A stretch of 64,000 bases of DNA from Nocardioides sp. Root140. GTDB taxonomy: Bacteria; Actinomycetota; Actinomycetes; Propionibacteriales; Nocardioidaceae. Position 1 is the stretch's first letter, and each line of letters starts with the position of its first letter. Shown one piece after another: positions 10,681 through 18,567 of this stretch. The translations under genes and the position numbers were made by a program. The stretch is taken from positions 973,722 through 1,037,721 of the forward strand of contig NZ_LMFI01000010.1 in the NCBI RefSeq assembly GCF_001426745.1, given 5' to 3'. The notes below the pieces were generated by a model. The model searched no databases. It was not told the DNA's origin and saw nothing but the letters and a program-made list of their open reading frames with translations.

Positions 10681-11712
10681 TCAGCTCACCAGGAACACGG
10701 CCGGCAGCGCGATGAGCGCGACCAGCACGGAGGCCCCGGCGGCCATGGCGACCTCGCGGCCGCGCAGCGCCGAGAGGCACTTGCGGTCCAGGGCGTGGCC
10801 GAGCGCGAACATCGCGGCGGCCAGGGCGAGGGACTGCACCACGCCGGCGACGTCGAGCAGCTGGTCGGGCAGCGGCAGCCAGGTGCGGGCCACGGTGCCG
10901 AGGATGAAGACGGCCACGAAGGCGGGCATCAGCGGTGGGCGGACGGCGCCCTCGACCTCGGCGCCCCGTCGGCGGTCGGCCCACGTCAGCGCGGTGAGGA
11001 CGGGTGCGAGCATCAGGACCCGGCCGAGCTTGACCACCACGGCCACCTGCAGCGCGGCCCCACCCAGCAGGCCACCGGCGACGACGACCTGGCCGACCTC
11101 GTGGATCGAGCCACCGGCCCAGGCTCCGGCTCCCACGACGTTCATCCCCAGCGCGGTGGCGATCGCCGGGAGCACCAGCATCGCCGTACTCCCGAACGCC
11201 ACCACGAGGGCGACCGCCGAGGCGACGTCCCTCTCCTCCGAGCGGCGTACGCCGGCCACGGCGGCGACCGCGGCCGCACCGCAGATCGAGAAGCCGCAGG
11301 CGATCAGCAGCCGACGGCCGGGCGGTACGCCGAGCGCCCGCCCCAGGCACAGGCTGCCGGCGATGCCGCCGACCACCACGGCGACGATGACCAGCACCAT
11401 CGCCCACCCGAGGGCGAACACGTCGGAGAGCACGAGCTGCAGGCCGAGCAGCGCGACGCCGATCCGCAGCACCCGGCGCGAGGCCACGGCGAGACCGGGG
11501 GCCGTGGCCGCCGAGGGCTGACGGAGGTTGCCGACCACGACACCGAGCACGATCGCGACGAGCACGGGGCTGAGCTGCGGGACGAGCCGGTGGCCGAGCA
11601 GCCCGGCCGCGCCACCCGCCGCCGCCAGCAGCAGACCGGGCCAGATCGTCGCGGGCCGCTGCGCGGTCGTCGACGGCGGGCTGGTCACGATGGCGTCGTT
11701 GAGGGAGGTCAC
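10681..11712 (-). CDS. YeiH/UPF0324 family membrane transporter (putative sulfate exporter family)
   Basis: 343 aa, about ten hydrophobic segments with short loops, and the conserved small-residue segment IACGFSICGAAAV typical of YeiH proteins. Family members are annotated as putative sulfate exporters, with weak experimental support. The gene is divergent from a LysR-type regulator, the usual neighbourhood for YeiH, which supports LysR control. The ATG at 11712 is used. Transport substrate is unknown here. Confidence 0.85.
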   Translation of the reverse strand: MTSLNDAIVTSPPSTTAQRPATIWPGLLLAAAGGAAGLLGHRLVPQLSPVLVAIVLGVVVGNLRQPSAATAPGLAVASRRVLRIGVALLGLQLVLSDVFALGWAMVLVIVAVVVGGIAGSLCLGRALGVPPGRRLLIACGFSICGAAAVAAVAGVRRSEERDVASAVALVVAFGSTAMLVLPAIATALGMNVVGAGAWAGGSIHEVGQVVVAGGLLGGAALQVAVVVKLGRVLMLAPVLTALTWADRRRGAEVEGAVRPPLMPAFVAVFILGTVARTWLPLPDQLLDVAGVVQSLALAAAMFALGHALDRKCLSALRGREVAMAAGASVLVALIALPAVFLVS

Positions 11713-11777
11713 CCTTCGAGGGTCGCGCCGGACGGTCGTTCCCGGTAGCCGTCATTTCGACATGGACTCATGCGCTG

Positions 11778-11807
11778 TTGATATGGCTCTGGGGCAGGTC
11801 ATATCCT
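11778..11807 (+). promoter_or_regulatory. leaderless promoter and candidate LysR operator
   Basis: TTGATA (11778-11783) and TATCCT (11802-11807) are spaced 18 bp apart, and the ATG of the LysR gene begins 7 nt after the -10, so the mRNA is probably leaderless. Overlapping arms GATATG (11780-11785) and CATATC (11800-11805) form a dyad compatible with a LysR site controlling this gene and the divergent transporter. Confidence 0.55.
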
Positions 11808-11813
11808 TCTTGC

Positions 11814-12719
11814 ATGCCCACGGACCGTCCCGACCTCACCGCGCTCGAGCTGTTGGTGCGCGTCGGTGAGCTCGGGTCACTCGGTGGGGCGGCCCGAGCC
11901 CTCGACATGGCCCAACCCAACGCCAGCCGCGCCATCGCCCGCCTGGAGCGCCAGCTGCGCGTGGTGCTGGTGCACCGTTCGGCCACGGGATCCCGGCTCA
12001 CCACCGAGGGGAGCGTGGTGGCCGAGTGGGCCCGCGAGGCCCTGGCCGGGGTCGATCGGGTCGTGGTCGGAGCCCGGTCGCTCGCCGACGACCACAAGCC
12101 GCACCTGACCGTGGCGGCCAGCCTGACCATCGCGGAGTACCTCGCTCCCAACTGGCTGGCCAGGCTGCGCCGGCACCACTCCGAGCTCCAGGTGAGCCTC
12201 GACGTCGGCAACTCCCACGACGTGCTCGACGCGGTGCTCGCCGCCCGGGTGCCCCTGGGTTTCGTCGAGTCGCCGTACGTGCCACGCACCGTCGGGTCGA
12301 CGATCATCCGGCACGACCGACTGGTGGTGATCGTGGCGCCCGACCACCCGTGGGCGCGGCGGCGCCGGCCGGTCACCGCGGCCGAGCTGTCCGCGACCCA
12401 CCTGATCCTGCGCGAGGCCGGGTCCGGCACCCGCGACACCCTCGAGGCGGCACTGGCCCGGGCAGGTCACCGGGTCAGCGAACTGGAGATGGAGCTGGCC
12501 AGCACCGCCGCGGTGAAGGCCAGCGTCGCTGCCGGCACGGCCCCGGCGGTGCTCAGTGAGCTCGCGGTCGCCTCGGAGGTGTCCAGCGGGTCCCTGGTCT
12601 CGGTGCCCCTCGACGAGGAGCTCGACCTCGGACGCCCCTTGCGGGCGGTGTGGCCGCGGTCGAGCCGGCCGACCGGCGTGGCCGCGGACGTCGTACGCAT
12701 CGCCCGCAGCCGGCGCTGA
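11814..12719 (+). CDS. LysR family transcriptional regulator
   Basis: 301 aa. The N-terminal winged helix (about residues 5-65) has the LysR pattern: LTALELLVRVGELGSLGGAA then the recognition helix in AQPNASRAIARLE. The C-terminal part is the two-lobed substrate-binding domain. The ATG at 11814 follows a leaderless-type promoter; a start 12 codons earlier would lie upstream of the promoter. It is probably the regulator of the divergent YeiH-type transporter, sensing an unknown small molecule. Confidence 0.9.
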   Translation: MPTDRPDLTALELLVRVGELGSLGGAARALDMAQPNASRAIARLERQLRVVLVHRSATGSRLTTEGSVVAEWAREALAGVDRVVVGARSLADDHKPHLTVAASLTIAEYLAPNWLARLRRHHSELQVSLDVGNSHDVLDAVLAARVPLGFVESPYVPRTVGSTIIRHDRLVVIVAPDHPWARRRRPVTAAELSATHLILREAGSGTRDTLEAALARAGHRVSELEMELASTAAVKASVAAGTAPAVLSELAVASEVSSGSLVSVPLDEELDLGRPLRAVWPRSSRPTGVAADVVRIARSRR

Positions 12720-12722
12720 AGG

Positions 12723-13136
12723 TCAGCCCAGCAGCTCGTCGTACGCCGTCGGGCTCGAGTCGCGCAGGAACTCCGAGCAGCGGTCCCACTCGGCCTGCTC
12801 GCCGATCGCCCGGGCGCTCTTGGCGAGGAGCGCCAGCGAGCGCAGGAAGCCGCGGTTCGGCTCGTGCTCCCACGGCACCGGGCCGTGGCCCTTCCAGCCG
12901 TTGCGGCGCAGCATGTCGAGGCTCCGGTGGTAGCCGACCCGCGAGTAGGCGTAGACGGTGACGTCGTCGGCGCCCTGCTCGACGGCCTGCTCGGCCATCG
13001 CGGCCCAGGCGAACGGCGACTCCGGGTGGGCGCGTACGACGGTCGCGGGCGGCGTGCCACCGACGAGGTCTGCGGCGGCGGGGTCTTCAGGGAGGTGGGT
13101 GGGCGGGGGTCCCGCCATCAGGTCCATGTGGCTCAT
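12723..13136 (-). CDS. DUF3151 family protein
   Basis: 137 aa, soluble. The sequence matches the actinobacterial DUF3151 family (PESPFAWAAMAEQA, VYAYSRVGYHRSLD, RRNGWKG). Function is unknown; in many Actinobacteria the family lies close to fba and purA, both present in this window. It converges on the LysR gene with a 3-bp gap. The ATG at 13136 is used; a second Met at codon 4 is possible. Confidence 0.85.
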   Translation of the reverse strand: MSHMDLMAGPPPTHLPEDPAAADLVGGTPPATVVRAHPESPFAWAAMAEQAVEQGADDVTVYAYSRVGYHRSLDMLRRNGWKGHGPVPWEHEPNRGFLRSLALLAKSARAIGEQAEWDRCSEFLRDSSPTAYDELLG

Positions 13137-13173
13137 GCGGCCAGCCTGTCACGCCCGCTCCCGGGACTCTGCC

Positions 13174-13479
13174 TCAGGACTGGAGGTCGAGGCTCTCGGT
13201 CAGGCGACGCAGCTCGGCCACGTGGGCGACGAAGGCGCGCCGGCCCTCCTTGGTGATGCCGGCCCAGGTGCGCACCCGCCCACCACCCGTGGGCTTGTCG
13301 AGCTTCACGTAGCCGGCATCGGCGAGCACCTTGAGGTGCTTGCTGACCACGGAGTCGGCCACGCCGAGACTGTCTCGAATCGTGGCGAACTCGGCCTTCT
13401 CCACGTTGACCAGCAGCGCGCAGATCTGCAGCCGGTTGGGCGCATGGATGACCTCGTTGAACTCAGGCCCGCCTGTCAT
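13174..13479 (-). CDS. winged-helix transcriptional regulator
   Basis: 101 aa with a single winged HTH: N-R-L-Q-I-C-A-L-L leading helix, recognition region SVVSKHLKVLADAGY and a wing around GGRVRTW. It resembles the MarR/ArsR-like HTH_34 group, which often represses small exporter or membrane operons. The ATG overlaps the upstream gene stop (ATGA), so the two are translationally coupled. Two matching inverted repeats in the divergent promoter region are its likely targets. Confidence 0.85.
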   Translation of the reverse strand: MTGGPEFNEVIHAPNRLQICALLVNVEKAEFATIRDSLGVADSVVSKHLKVLADAGYVKLDKPTGGGRVRTWAGITKEGRRAFVAHVAELRRLTESLDLQS

Positions 13480-13964
13480 CGCGCGACTCTGTCTGCCCGC
13501 AGGTCCGTGCGCAGGTCCGTGCGCAGGTCGGCGCGCAGCGCGGCGTCGTACGACCGGCCGGCGACGACGGTGAAGACGAAGACGAACCCGGCCACGCCGA
13601 GGACCACGCCCTGGGCCGGCTCGGCGATGATCAGCCACAGCAGGGAGCCGACGAGGCCGACGCCGAGAATCGTCAGCATCAGCTTGCTGCGCGGACCGAC
13701 CGGGCTGCTGATCGAGATGCCGGTCATGTGCGCGTAGAGCCTGGCCAGGCCGAGGCTGGCGGCGATCACGACCAGTGCGAACGGCACCCGGAACCACGAG
13801 TCGCGGAGCTGCTCGAGGCCGTGGACCAGCACCATTCCGGTCATCAGCACCGCGAGCACCGGGTGGTGGAACCACGGCGTGACGAGCCGGTCGGCGAGGT
13901 CGGCGCGAGTGTCGCCGATGGCGTCCAGGGCCTCCGAGGCCTGCATCCGCTCATTGTTTTCCAT
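13476..13964 (-). CDS. small multi-pass membrane protein
   Basis: 162 aa from M-E-N-N-E-R; an in-frame Met at 13946 is an alternative. Four hydrophobic segments are visible (around HHPVLAVLMTGMVLVHG, VPFALVVIAASLGLA, LMLTILGVGLVGSLLWLII, GVVLGVAGFVFVFTVV). The C-terminus is Arg/Asp rich with a repeated A/R-D-L-R-T-D unit. No family recognised. It is the first gene of an operon with the winged-helix regulator, and its start codon lies inside operator O1. Confidence 0.75.
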   Translation of the reverse strand: MENNERMQASEALDAIGDTRADLADRLVTPWFHHPVLAVLMTGMVLVHGLEQLRDSWFRVPFALVVIAASLGLARLYAHMTGISISSPVGPRSKLMLTILGVGLVGSLLWLIIAEPAQGVVLGVAGFVFVFTVVAGRSYDAALRADLRTDLRTDLRADRVAR

Positions 13965-13972
13965 GTTGGAAA
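13958..13972. promoter_or_regulatory. operator O1, TTTCC-N5-GGAAA
   Basis: TTTCCATGTTGGAAA is an inverted repeat covering the start codon of the minus-strand membrane protein gene. It matches O2, centred 24 bp away, in both half-sites and spacing. Confidence 0.65.
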
Positions 13973-13981
13973 GCCAATCAC

Positions 13982-13996
13982 TTTCCGCAACGGAAA
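13982..13996. promoter_or_regulatory. operator O2, TTTCC-N5-GGAAA
   Basis: TTTCCGCAACGGAAA, extended to 7-bp arms by flanking C and G. It lies between the divergent starts, just upstream of a possible -10 (TATTCA, 14009-14014) for the MFS gene, where a bound repressor would block both directions. Confidence 0.65.
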
Positions 13997-14025
13997 GCAA
14001 TGGAGCACTATTCAAGGAATGGTTT

Positions 14026-15528
14026 GTGGGTGCAAGGGTGTTGAATCGAGTCGTGACCGACACCAACACCACTCCGGCCCAGGTCTCCGACGACGTCAGC
14101 CCGTGGCCGGCGCTCTTCGCCCTCTGCCTCGGCTTCTTCATGATCCTGGTCGACATGACGATCGTGAGCGTCGCGACGCCCGACATCATGAGCGACCTCG
14201 ACGCCGAGGTGAACTCGGTGGTCTGGGTGACCAGTGCCTACCTGCTGGCCTACGCCGTACCCGTGCTGATCACCGGCCGGCTCGGCGACCGGTTCGGCCC
14301 CAAGCGGCTCTACCTGGCCGGGCTCACGGTGTTCACGATCGCGTCGCTGTGGTGCGGGTTGACCGGCACCGTCGAGATGCTGATCGGGGCCCGCGTCCTC
14401 CAGGGCTTCGGCGCCGCGATGATGGCCCCGCAGACGATGGCGATCATCACCCGCATCTTCCCGGCCGCCCGTCGCGGCCAGGCGATGTCGCTGTGGGGAG
14501 CCACCGCCGGTGTCGCCACCCTGGTCGGCCCACTGCTCGGCGGCGTACTGGTCGGCTCCCTCGGCTGGGAGTGGGTGTTCTTCGTCAACATCCCGGTCGG
14601 CATCGTCGCCTTCGTCCTCGCCCAGCGCCTCGTGCCCAATCTCGACACCCACCAGCACTCCTTCGACTGGCTCGGCGTCGCGCTCTCCGGCGTCGGCATG
14701 TTCTGCCTGGTCTTCGGCATCCAGGAGGGCCACCAGTACGACTGGTCCGGGATCACCGGCGTGATCACCGTGTGGCGGCTGATCATCGCCGGCCTCGTCG
14801 TGCTGGCCGTCTTCGTGTTCTGGCAGTCGCGCAACCGGCGCGAGCCGCTGGTGCCGCTGCGCCTCTTCCGCGACCGCAACTTCTCGGTCTCCAACCTGGC
14901 CATCTCGACGATGTCGTTCGCGATCACCTCGATCGGCTTCCCGTTCATGCTCTACGCCCAGCTGGTGCGCGACCTCTCGCCCACCCGGTCCGCACTCCTG
15001 CTGGTGCCGATGGCGCTGGTCAGCATCGTGCTCGCCCCCGGGGTCGGCAAGCTCATCGACCGGATCCACCCGCGCACCATCACCGCCCTCGGCTTCCTCG
15101 GCGCCTCGGCCTCGCTGTTCTGGCTCTCCCGCGTGATGACGCCCGACTCCTCGACGTGGGAGTTCATCGCACCGATGGCCCTCCTCGGCGCCGGCAGCGC
15201 CTGCGTCTGGGCCCCGCTGACCGCCACCGCCACGCGCAACCTGCCGATGAACCTGGCCGGTGCCGGTGCCGGCGTCTACAACGCCACGCGCCAGGTCGGC
15301 GCCGTGCTGGGCTCGGCGGCGATCGCCGTACTCATGGATGCCCGGCTCGCCTCTCACCTGCCCGGCGTCGACGCCGGCCCGGAGGCCTCCCTGTCGGGGT
15401 CACTGCCCGAGCAGGTGCACGCGCCGTTCAGCCAGGCGATGGCCGACGCGATGCTGTTGCCCCCGGCCGTCCTGCTGGTCGGCTTCGCCGCCGTCCTGTT
15501 CTTCGCCAAGCCCAGCCACGAACGCTGA
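14026..15528 (+). CDS. MFS transporter, DHA2 (14-TM) drug-export type
   Basis: 500 aa with about 14 membrane segments. MFS motif A (GRLGDRFGPKRLY) follows TM2, and DHA2 hallmarks such as FMILVDMTIVSVATPDI in TM1 and the GPLLGGVLVGSLGWEWVFFVNIPVG segment are present. It is expected to export drugs or metabolites by proton antiport. The GTG at 14026 has AAGGA 7 nt upstream; longer in-frame starts would run through the operators. It is divergent from the membrane-protein/winged-helix operon, which probably regulates it. Confidence 0.92.
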   Translation: MGARVLNRVVTDTNTTPAQVSDDVSPWPALFALCLGFFMILVDMTIVSVATPDIMSDLDAEVNSVVWVTSAYLLAYAVPVLITGRLGDRFGPKRLYLAGLTVFTIASLWCGLTGTVEMLIGARVLQGFGAAMMAPQTMAIITRIFPAARRGQAMSLWGATAGVATLVGPLLGGVLVGSLGWEWVFFVNIPVGIVAFVLAQRLVPNLDTHQHSFDWLGVALSGVGMFCLVFGIQEGHQYDWSGITGVITVWRLIIAGLVVLAVFVFWQSRNRREPLVPLRLFRDRNFSVSNLAISTMSFAITSIGFPFMLYAQLVRDLSPTRSALLLVPMALVSIVLAPGVGKLIDRIHPRTITALGFLGASASLFWLSRVMTPDSSTWEFIAPMALLGAGSACVWAPLTATATRNLPMNLAGAGAGVYNATRQVGAVLGSAAIAVLMDARLASHLPGVDAGPEASLSGSLPEQVHAPFSQAMADAMLLPPAVLLVGFAAVLFFAKPSHER

Positions 15529-15542
15529 CCCCGCCCTCCCCC

Positions 15543-15620
15543 GTGTAACGCGGGGTTACCGTCGCTCCACACGCGTTCTGACACGGGCGAACCGTCAAGA
15601 GCACCGCCCAAGTGCCAGCG
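15543..15620 (+). repeat. dispersed intergenic repeat, copy B
   Basis: Starts GTGTAACGCGGGGTTACC and is very similar over about 75 bp to copy C in inverted orientation. The core GTAAC-GCGGG-GTTAC is a perfect 5-bp-arm palindrome. It lies 14 bp after the MFS stop and 124 bp before the AbiEi-like start. Confidence 0.85.
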
Positions 15621-15743
15621 TTGACGGATCAGCCCGCCGTACGTTCCAGCCGCTTTCTGTCCACACGCAGGACTGTGCAGCGTTCATCCACAGGTCGCGC
15701 GTTCTCCTCAGCACGCACGGCGAGACACGTGGACGCTCACTGC

Positions 15744-16763
15744 ATGCGCCCTGACCTCGCCATCCATGCAAACCTGCAACACGGACTCGTGACTCGCATC
15801 CAGGCAATGGCGGCCGGCTACACAGAACGCGAGCTGCGCACACTCACCGGTCACGGCGGCGCGTGGGTGACGGTTCGGCGCGGCGTCTATGTCGCCCGGA
15901 ACACCTGGGAGTCGCTCGATGATCGTGAAGGGAAGCCCCGACTTCGAGTGCTCGCGGCGCACCTGACCATGAACCGACCGCACGCCGTCAGTCACAGGTC
16001 GGCCGGCTTGCTCCACGGGCTGCCGATGCTCGAGGTCCACGACACGTTGGTGCACGTCACTCGCCCGGGTGTCACCGGGTCCCGCACCGAACACGGCGTC
16101 AAGCATCACCTCGCCCACTTCGCCCCCGACCAGGTCGTCGACCTCAACGGCGTCCACGTGCTCGATCTCGCGCGCACGGCCGTCGACATCGGGCGAGAGC
16201 ACGGCTATCGCCACGGCCTGGTCGCCTGTGACTCAGCCATGCAGCTGGGTGCCACCAAGAACGAACTCTGGACGGCAGTGGACGCGATGGAGCACTGGCC
16301 CCACGTCGTGCGATCCCGCAGCGCCGTCCAGGACTCCGACTCCGGAGCCGAGTCGGTCGGCGAAACGCTGGCTCGCGAACTCGTCCAGAGTCTTGGTGTC
16401 GGCCCCGTCCAGACCCAGTTCTCGGTGGTCACGAACGGGCACGTGTATTGGGTGGACATGCGAGTGGGTCGTCACCTGATCGAGTTCGACGGCAGAGTCA
16501 AGTACCGAGGCCGAGCGGAGGGCGGGGTGGCCAACCTGTCCGCGGGTGAGGTGGTGTGGGCCGAGAAGAAGCGCCAGGAATCGGTCTGCGCGGAGGGCTA
16601 CGGCATGTCGCGCCTCATCTGGGCCGATTTCTGGGGAGATCAGCGCGCATCGGCCGCGGCGCGGGTGCGTCGCGAATTCGCGATCACGACGACCCGGTTC
16701 GGCACCGATCTGCCTCCCGGGTACGTGCCGATCCCTCGCCACCCCGTTCAGCGGTCTGCCTGA
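15744..16763 (+). CDS. AbiEi-antitoxin-domain protein with DUF559-like C-terminal domain
   Basis: 339 aa from M-R-P-D-L-A; earlier in-frame codons overlap repeat B and are rejected. The N-terminus (GYTERELRTLT...WVTVRRGVYV) matches the AbiEi_4 winged-helix antitoxin domain. The C-terminal part (YWVDMRVGRHLIEFDGRVK, then WAEKKRQ) resembles the PD-(D/E)XK fold of DUF559/Vsr-like proteins. No AbiEii toxin gene is beside it. Such solitary genes are common in Nocardioides-type genomes. The gene is bracketed by inverted copies of the same repeat, which suggests it moved as a unit. Confidence 0.8.
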   Translation: MRPDLAIHANLQHGLVTRIQAMAAGYTERELRTLTGHGGAWVTVRRGVYVARNTWESLDDREGKPRLRVLAAHLTMNRPHAVSHRSAGLLHGLPMLEVHDTLVHVTRPGVTGSRTEHGVKHHLAHFAPDQVVDLNGVHVLDLARTAVDIGREHGYRHGLVACDSAMQLGATKNELWTAVDAMEHWPHVVRSRSAVQDSDSGAESVGETLARELVQSLGVGPVQTQFSVVTNGHVYWVDMRVGRHLIEFDGRVKYRGRAEGGVANLSAGEVVWAEKKRQESVCAEGYGMSRLIWADFWGDQRASAAARVRREFAITTTRFGTDLPPGYVPIPRHPVQRSA

Positions 16764-16798
16764 ATTCGACCGGCGTCCGATGGAATGCGCCGTACACC

Positions 16799-16872
16799 GG
16801 CACTTGCGCGGTGCTGTCGACGGTTCGCCCGTGGCACAACGCGTGTGGAGCGACCGTAACCCCGCGTTACTT
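16799..16872 (-). repeat. dispersed intergenic repeat, copy C (inverted)
   Basis: The reverse complement reads GTAACGCGGGGTTACGGTCG and continues with the same GCTCCACACGCGTT and CACGGGCGAACCGTC blocks as copy B. It lies between the AbiEi-like gene and fbaA, 35 bp after the AbiEi-like stop. Confidence 0.85.
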
Positions 16873-16886
16873 GCGGGGAGCGGGGG

Positions 16887-17918
16887 TCAGGAGAGGGAGG
16901 TGCCGGCGGAGCGCAGGTTCTCGCAGGCCTCGACCACGCGGGCGGCCATGCCGGCCTCGGCGGCCTTGCCCCAGGCGCGGGGGTCGTAGGCCTTCTTGTT
17001 GCCGACCTCGCCGTCGACCTTCAGCACGCCGTCGTAGTGCGCGAACATGTGCGCGGCGGCCGGGCGGGTGAAGGCGTACTGGGTGTCGGTGTCGACGTTC
17101 ATCTTGATGACACCGAAGTCGACCGCGGCCGCGATCTCCTCGGGCGACGAACCGGACCCACCGTGGAAGACCAGGTCGAACGGCTTGGCACCGGGCTCGA
17201 GGCCGAGCTCGTCGACGACCGCCTTCTGGGCGATGTCGAGGATCTCCGGGCGCAGCTTGACGTTGCCGGGCTTGTAGACGCCGTGCACGTTGCCGAAGGT
17301 CAGCGCGGTCAGGTAGCGGCCCTTCTCGCCGATGCCGAGCGCCTTCACGGTGGCCAGCGCGTCGGAGGGCGTCGTGTAGAGCTTGTCGTCGATGGCGCCA
17401 ACCACGCCGTCCTCCTCGCCGCCGACCACGCCGACCTCGATCTCGAGGATGATGCGCGCGGCGACACAGGCCTCGAGCAGCTCCTCGGCGATGACGAGGT
17501 TCTCGTCGAGGTCGATCGCCGAGCCGTCCCACATGTGGGACTGGAACAGCGGCTGCTCGCCACGCGCCACCCGCTCCGCGGAGAGCGCGACCAGCGGCCG
17601 GACGAAGCCGTCGAGCTTGTCCTTGGGGCAGTGGTCGGTGTGCAGCGCGACGTTGACCGGGTAGTTCTTGGCCACCTCGGCGGCGTACACCGCGAAGGCG
17701 ACGGAGCCGGTGACCATGTTCTTCACCGACGGGCCGGAGAGATATTCCGCGCCACCGGTCGAGACCTGGATGATGCCGTCGGAGCCCGCGTCGGCGAAGC
17801 CCTGGAGCGCAGCGTTGAGCGTCTGCGACGACGAGACGTTGATGGCCGGGTAGGCGAAGCCGTCGGCCTTGGCCCGGTCGATCATCTCGGCGTAGACCTC
17901 GGGGGTGGCGATGGGCAT
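16887..17918 (-). CDS. fbaA: fructose-bisphosphate aldolase, class II
   Basis: 343 aa, normal for the class II zinc enzyme. Interconverts fructose 1,6-bisphosphate with glyceraldehyde 3-phosphate and dihydroxyacetone phosphate in glycolysis and gluconeogenesis. Seen: HTDHC (zinc-binding region), LEIEVGVVGGEEDG, the FGNVHG zinc histidine and the VFHGGSGS phosphate-binding loop. The start M-P-I-A-T-P has GAGGAG upstream; the open frame before it is rejected. A likely -10 (TAGGCT, minus) lies further upstream. Confidence 0.97.
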   Translation of the reverse strand: MPIATPEVYAEMIDRAKADGFAYPAINVSSSQTLNAALQGFADAGSDGIIQVSTGGAEYLSGPSVKNMVTGSVAFAVYAAEVAKNYPVNVALHTDHCPKDKLDGFVRPLVALSAERVARGEQPLFQSHMWDGSAIDLDENLVIAEELLEACVAARIILEIEVGVVGGEEDGVVGAIDDKLYTTPSDALATVKALGIGEKGRYLTALTFGNVHGVYKPGNVKLRPEILDIAQKAVVDELGLEPGAKPFDLVFHGGSGSSPEEIAAAVDFGVIKMNVDTDTQYAFTRPAAAHMFAHYDGVLKVDGEVGNKKAYDPRAWGKAAEAGMAARVVEACENLRSAGTSLS

Positions 17919-18053
17919 CTCTGAGCTCCTCGATTGCGCTGCGGCGGTCGGCCGCCAGCCTAGCCTGCGACGAACGTGCGGTGACCTAAACCCCGAGCGG
18001 GGTGCCATGCGTCCTAGGAAGTGACAGGGTCGAAGAAACGAGAGGACCACCTC

Positions 18054-18566
18054 ATGCGCAAGGCCGAACGCGACGCGGCGTTCAGTGAGTACGTCGCCGC
18101 ACGCCAGGGCTACCTGCGCAGGTTCGCCTACACCCTGACCAGTGACTGGGGTCGAGCCGAGGACCTGCTGCAGACCGCGCTCACCAAGATGTACGTCGCG
18201 TGGCCGCGACTGCGCGACGACCGGGCCCACGACGCCTACGCGCGTCGGGTGATCCTCAACGCCCACATCGACGACCACCGAAGACCCGCGCGACAACGCG
18301 AGTCGCCGGGCCTCGACGGACTCGATGCACCCGCCCCGCCAGGCAGTGACCCCGACGACCGGTCCAGCCTGCTGGCGGCGCTCGACACCCTGCCGCCGAT
18401 GCAGCGCAAGGTGGTCGTGCTGCGCCACTGGCTCGACTTCTCCGTCGAGCAGACCGCCCACGAGCTCTCGATCGCGCCCGGCACGGTCAAGGCCCACACC
18501 CACCATGCCCTGAACAGCCTGCGCGCCGCCCTGGGTGAAGAACTCCCCGAGATGACGAGGAACTGA
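18054..18566 (+). CDS. SigE-family ECF RNA polymerase sigma factor
   Basis: 170 aa. Sigma region 2 (YVAARQGYLRRFAYTL...AEDLLQTALTKMYVAWPRL) and region 4 (PPMQRKVVVLRHW, then the HTH VEQTAHELSIAPGTVKAH) are clear. It belongs to the SigE group typical of Streptomyces and Nocardioides. The Met at 18054 has GAGAGGA upstream, so it is preferred to one 11 codons earlier. The next gene begins 1 nt after its stop and encodes a membrane protein likely to act as its anti-sigma factor. Confidence 0.92.
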   Translation: MRKAERDAAFSEYVAARQGYLRRFAYTLTSDWGRAEDLLQTALTKMYVAWPRLRDDRAHDAYARRVILNAHIDDHRRPARQRESPGLDGLDAPAPPGSDPDDRSSLLAALDTLPPMQRKVVVLRHWLDFSVEQTAHELSIAPGTVKAHTHHALNSLRAALGEELPEMTRN

Positions 18567-18567
18567 C

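Noticed and set aside
15744..16763. Complete type IV toxin-antitoxin (AbiE) system
   Set aside because: No AbiEii nucleotidyltransferase toxin gene lies next to it; neighbours are an MFS exporter and fbaA.
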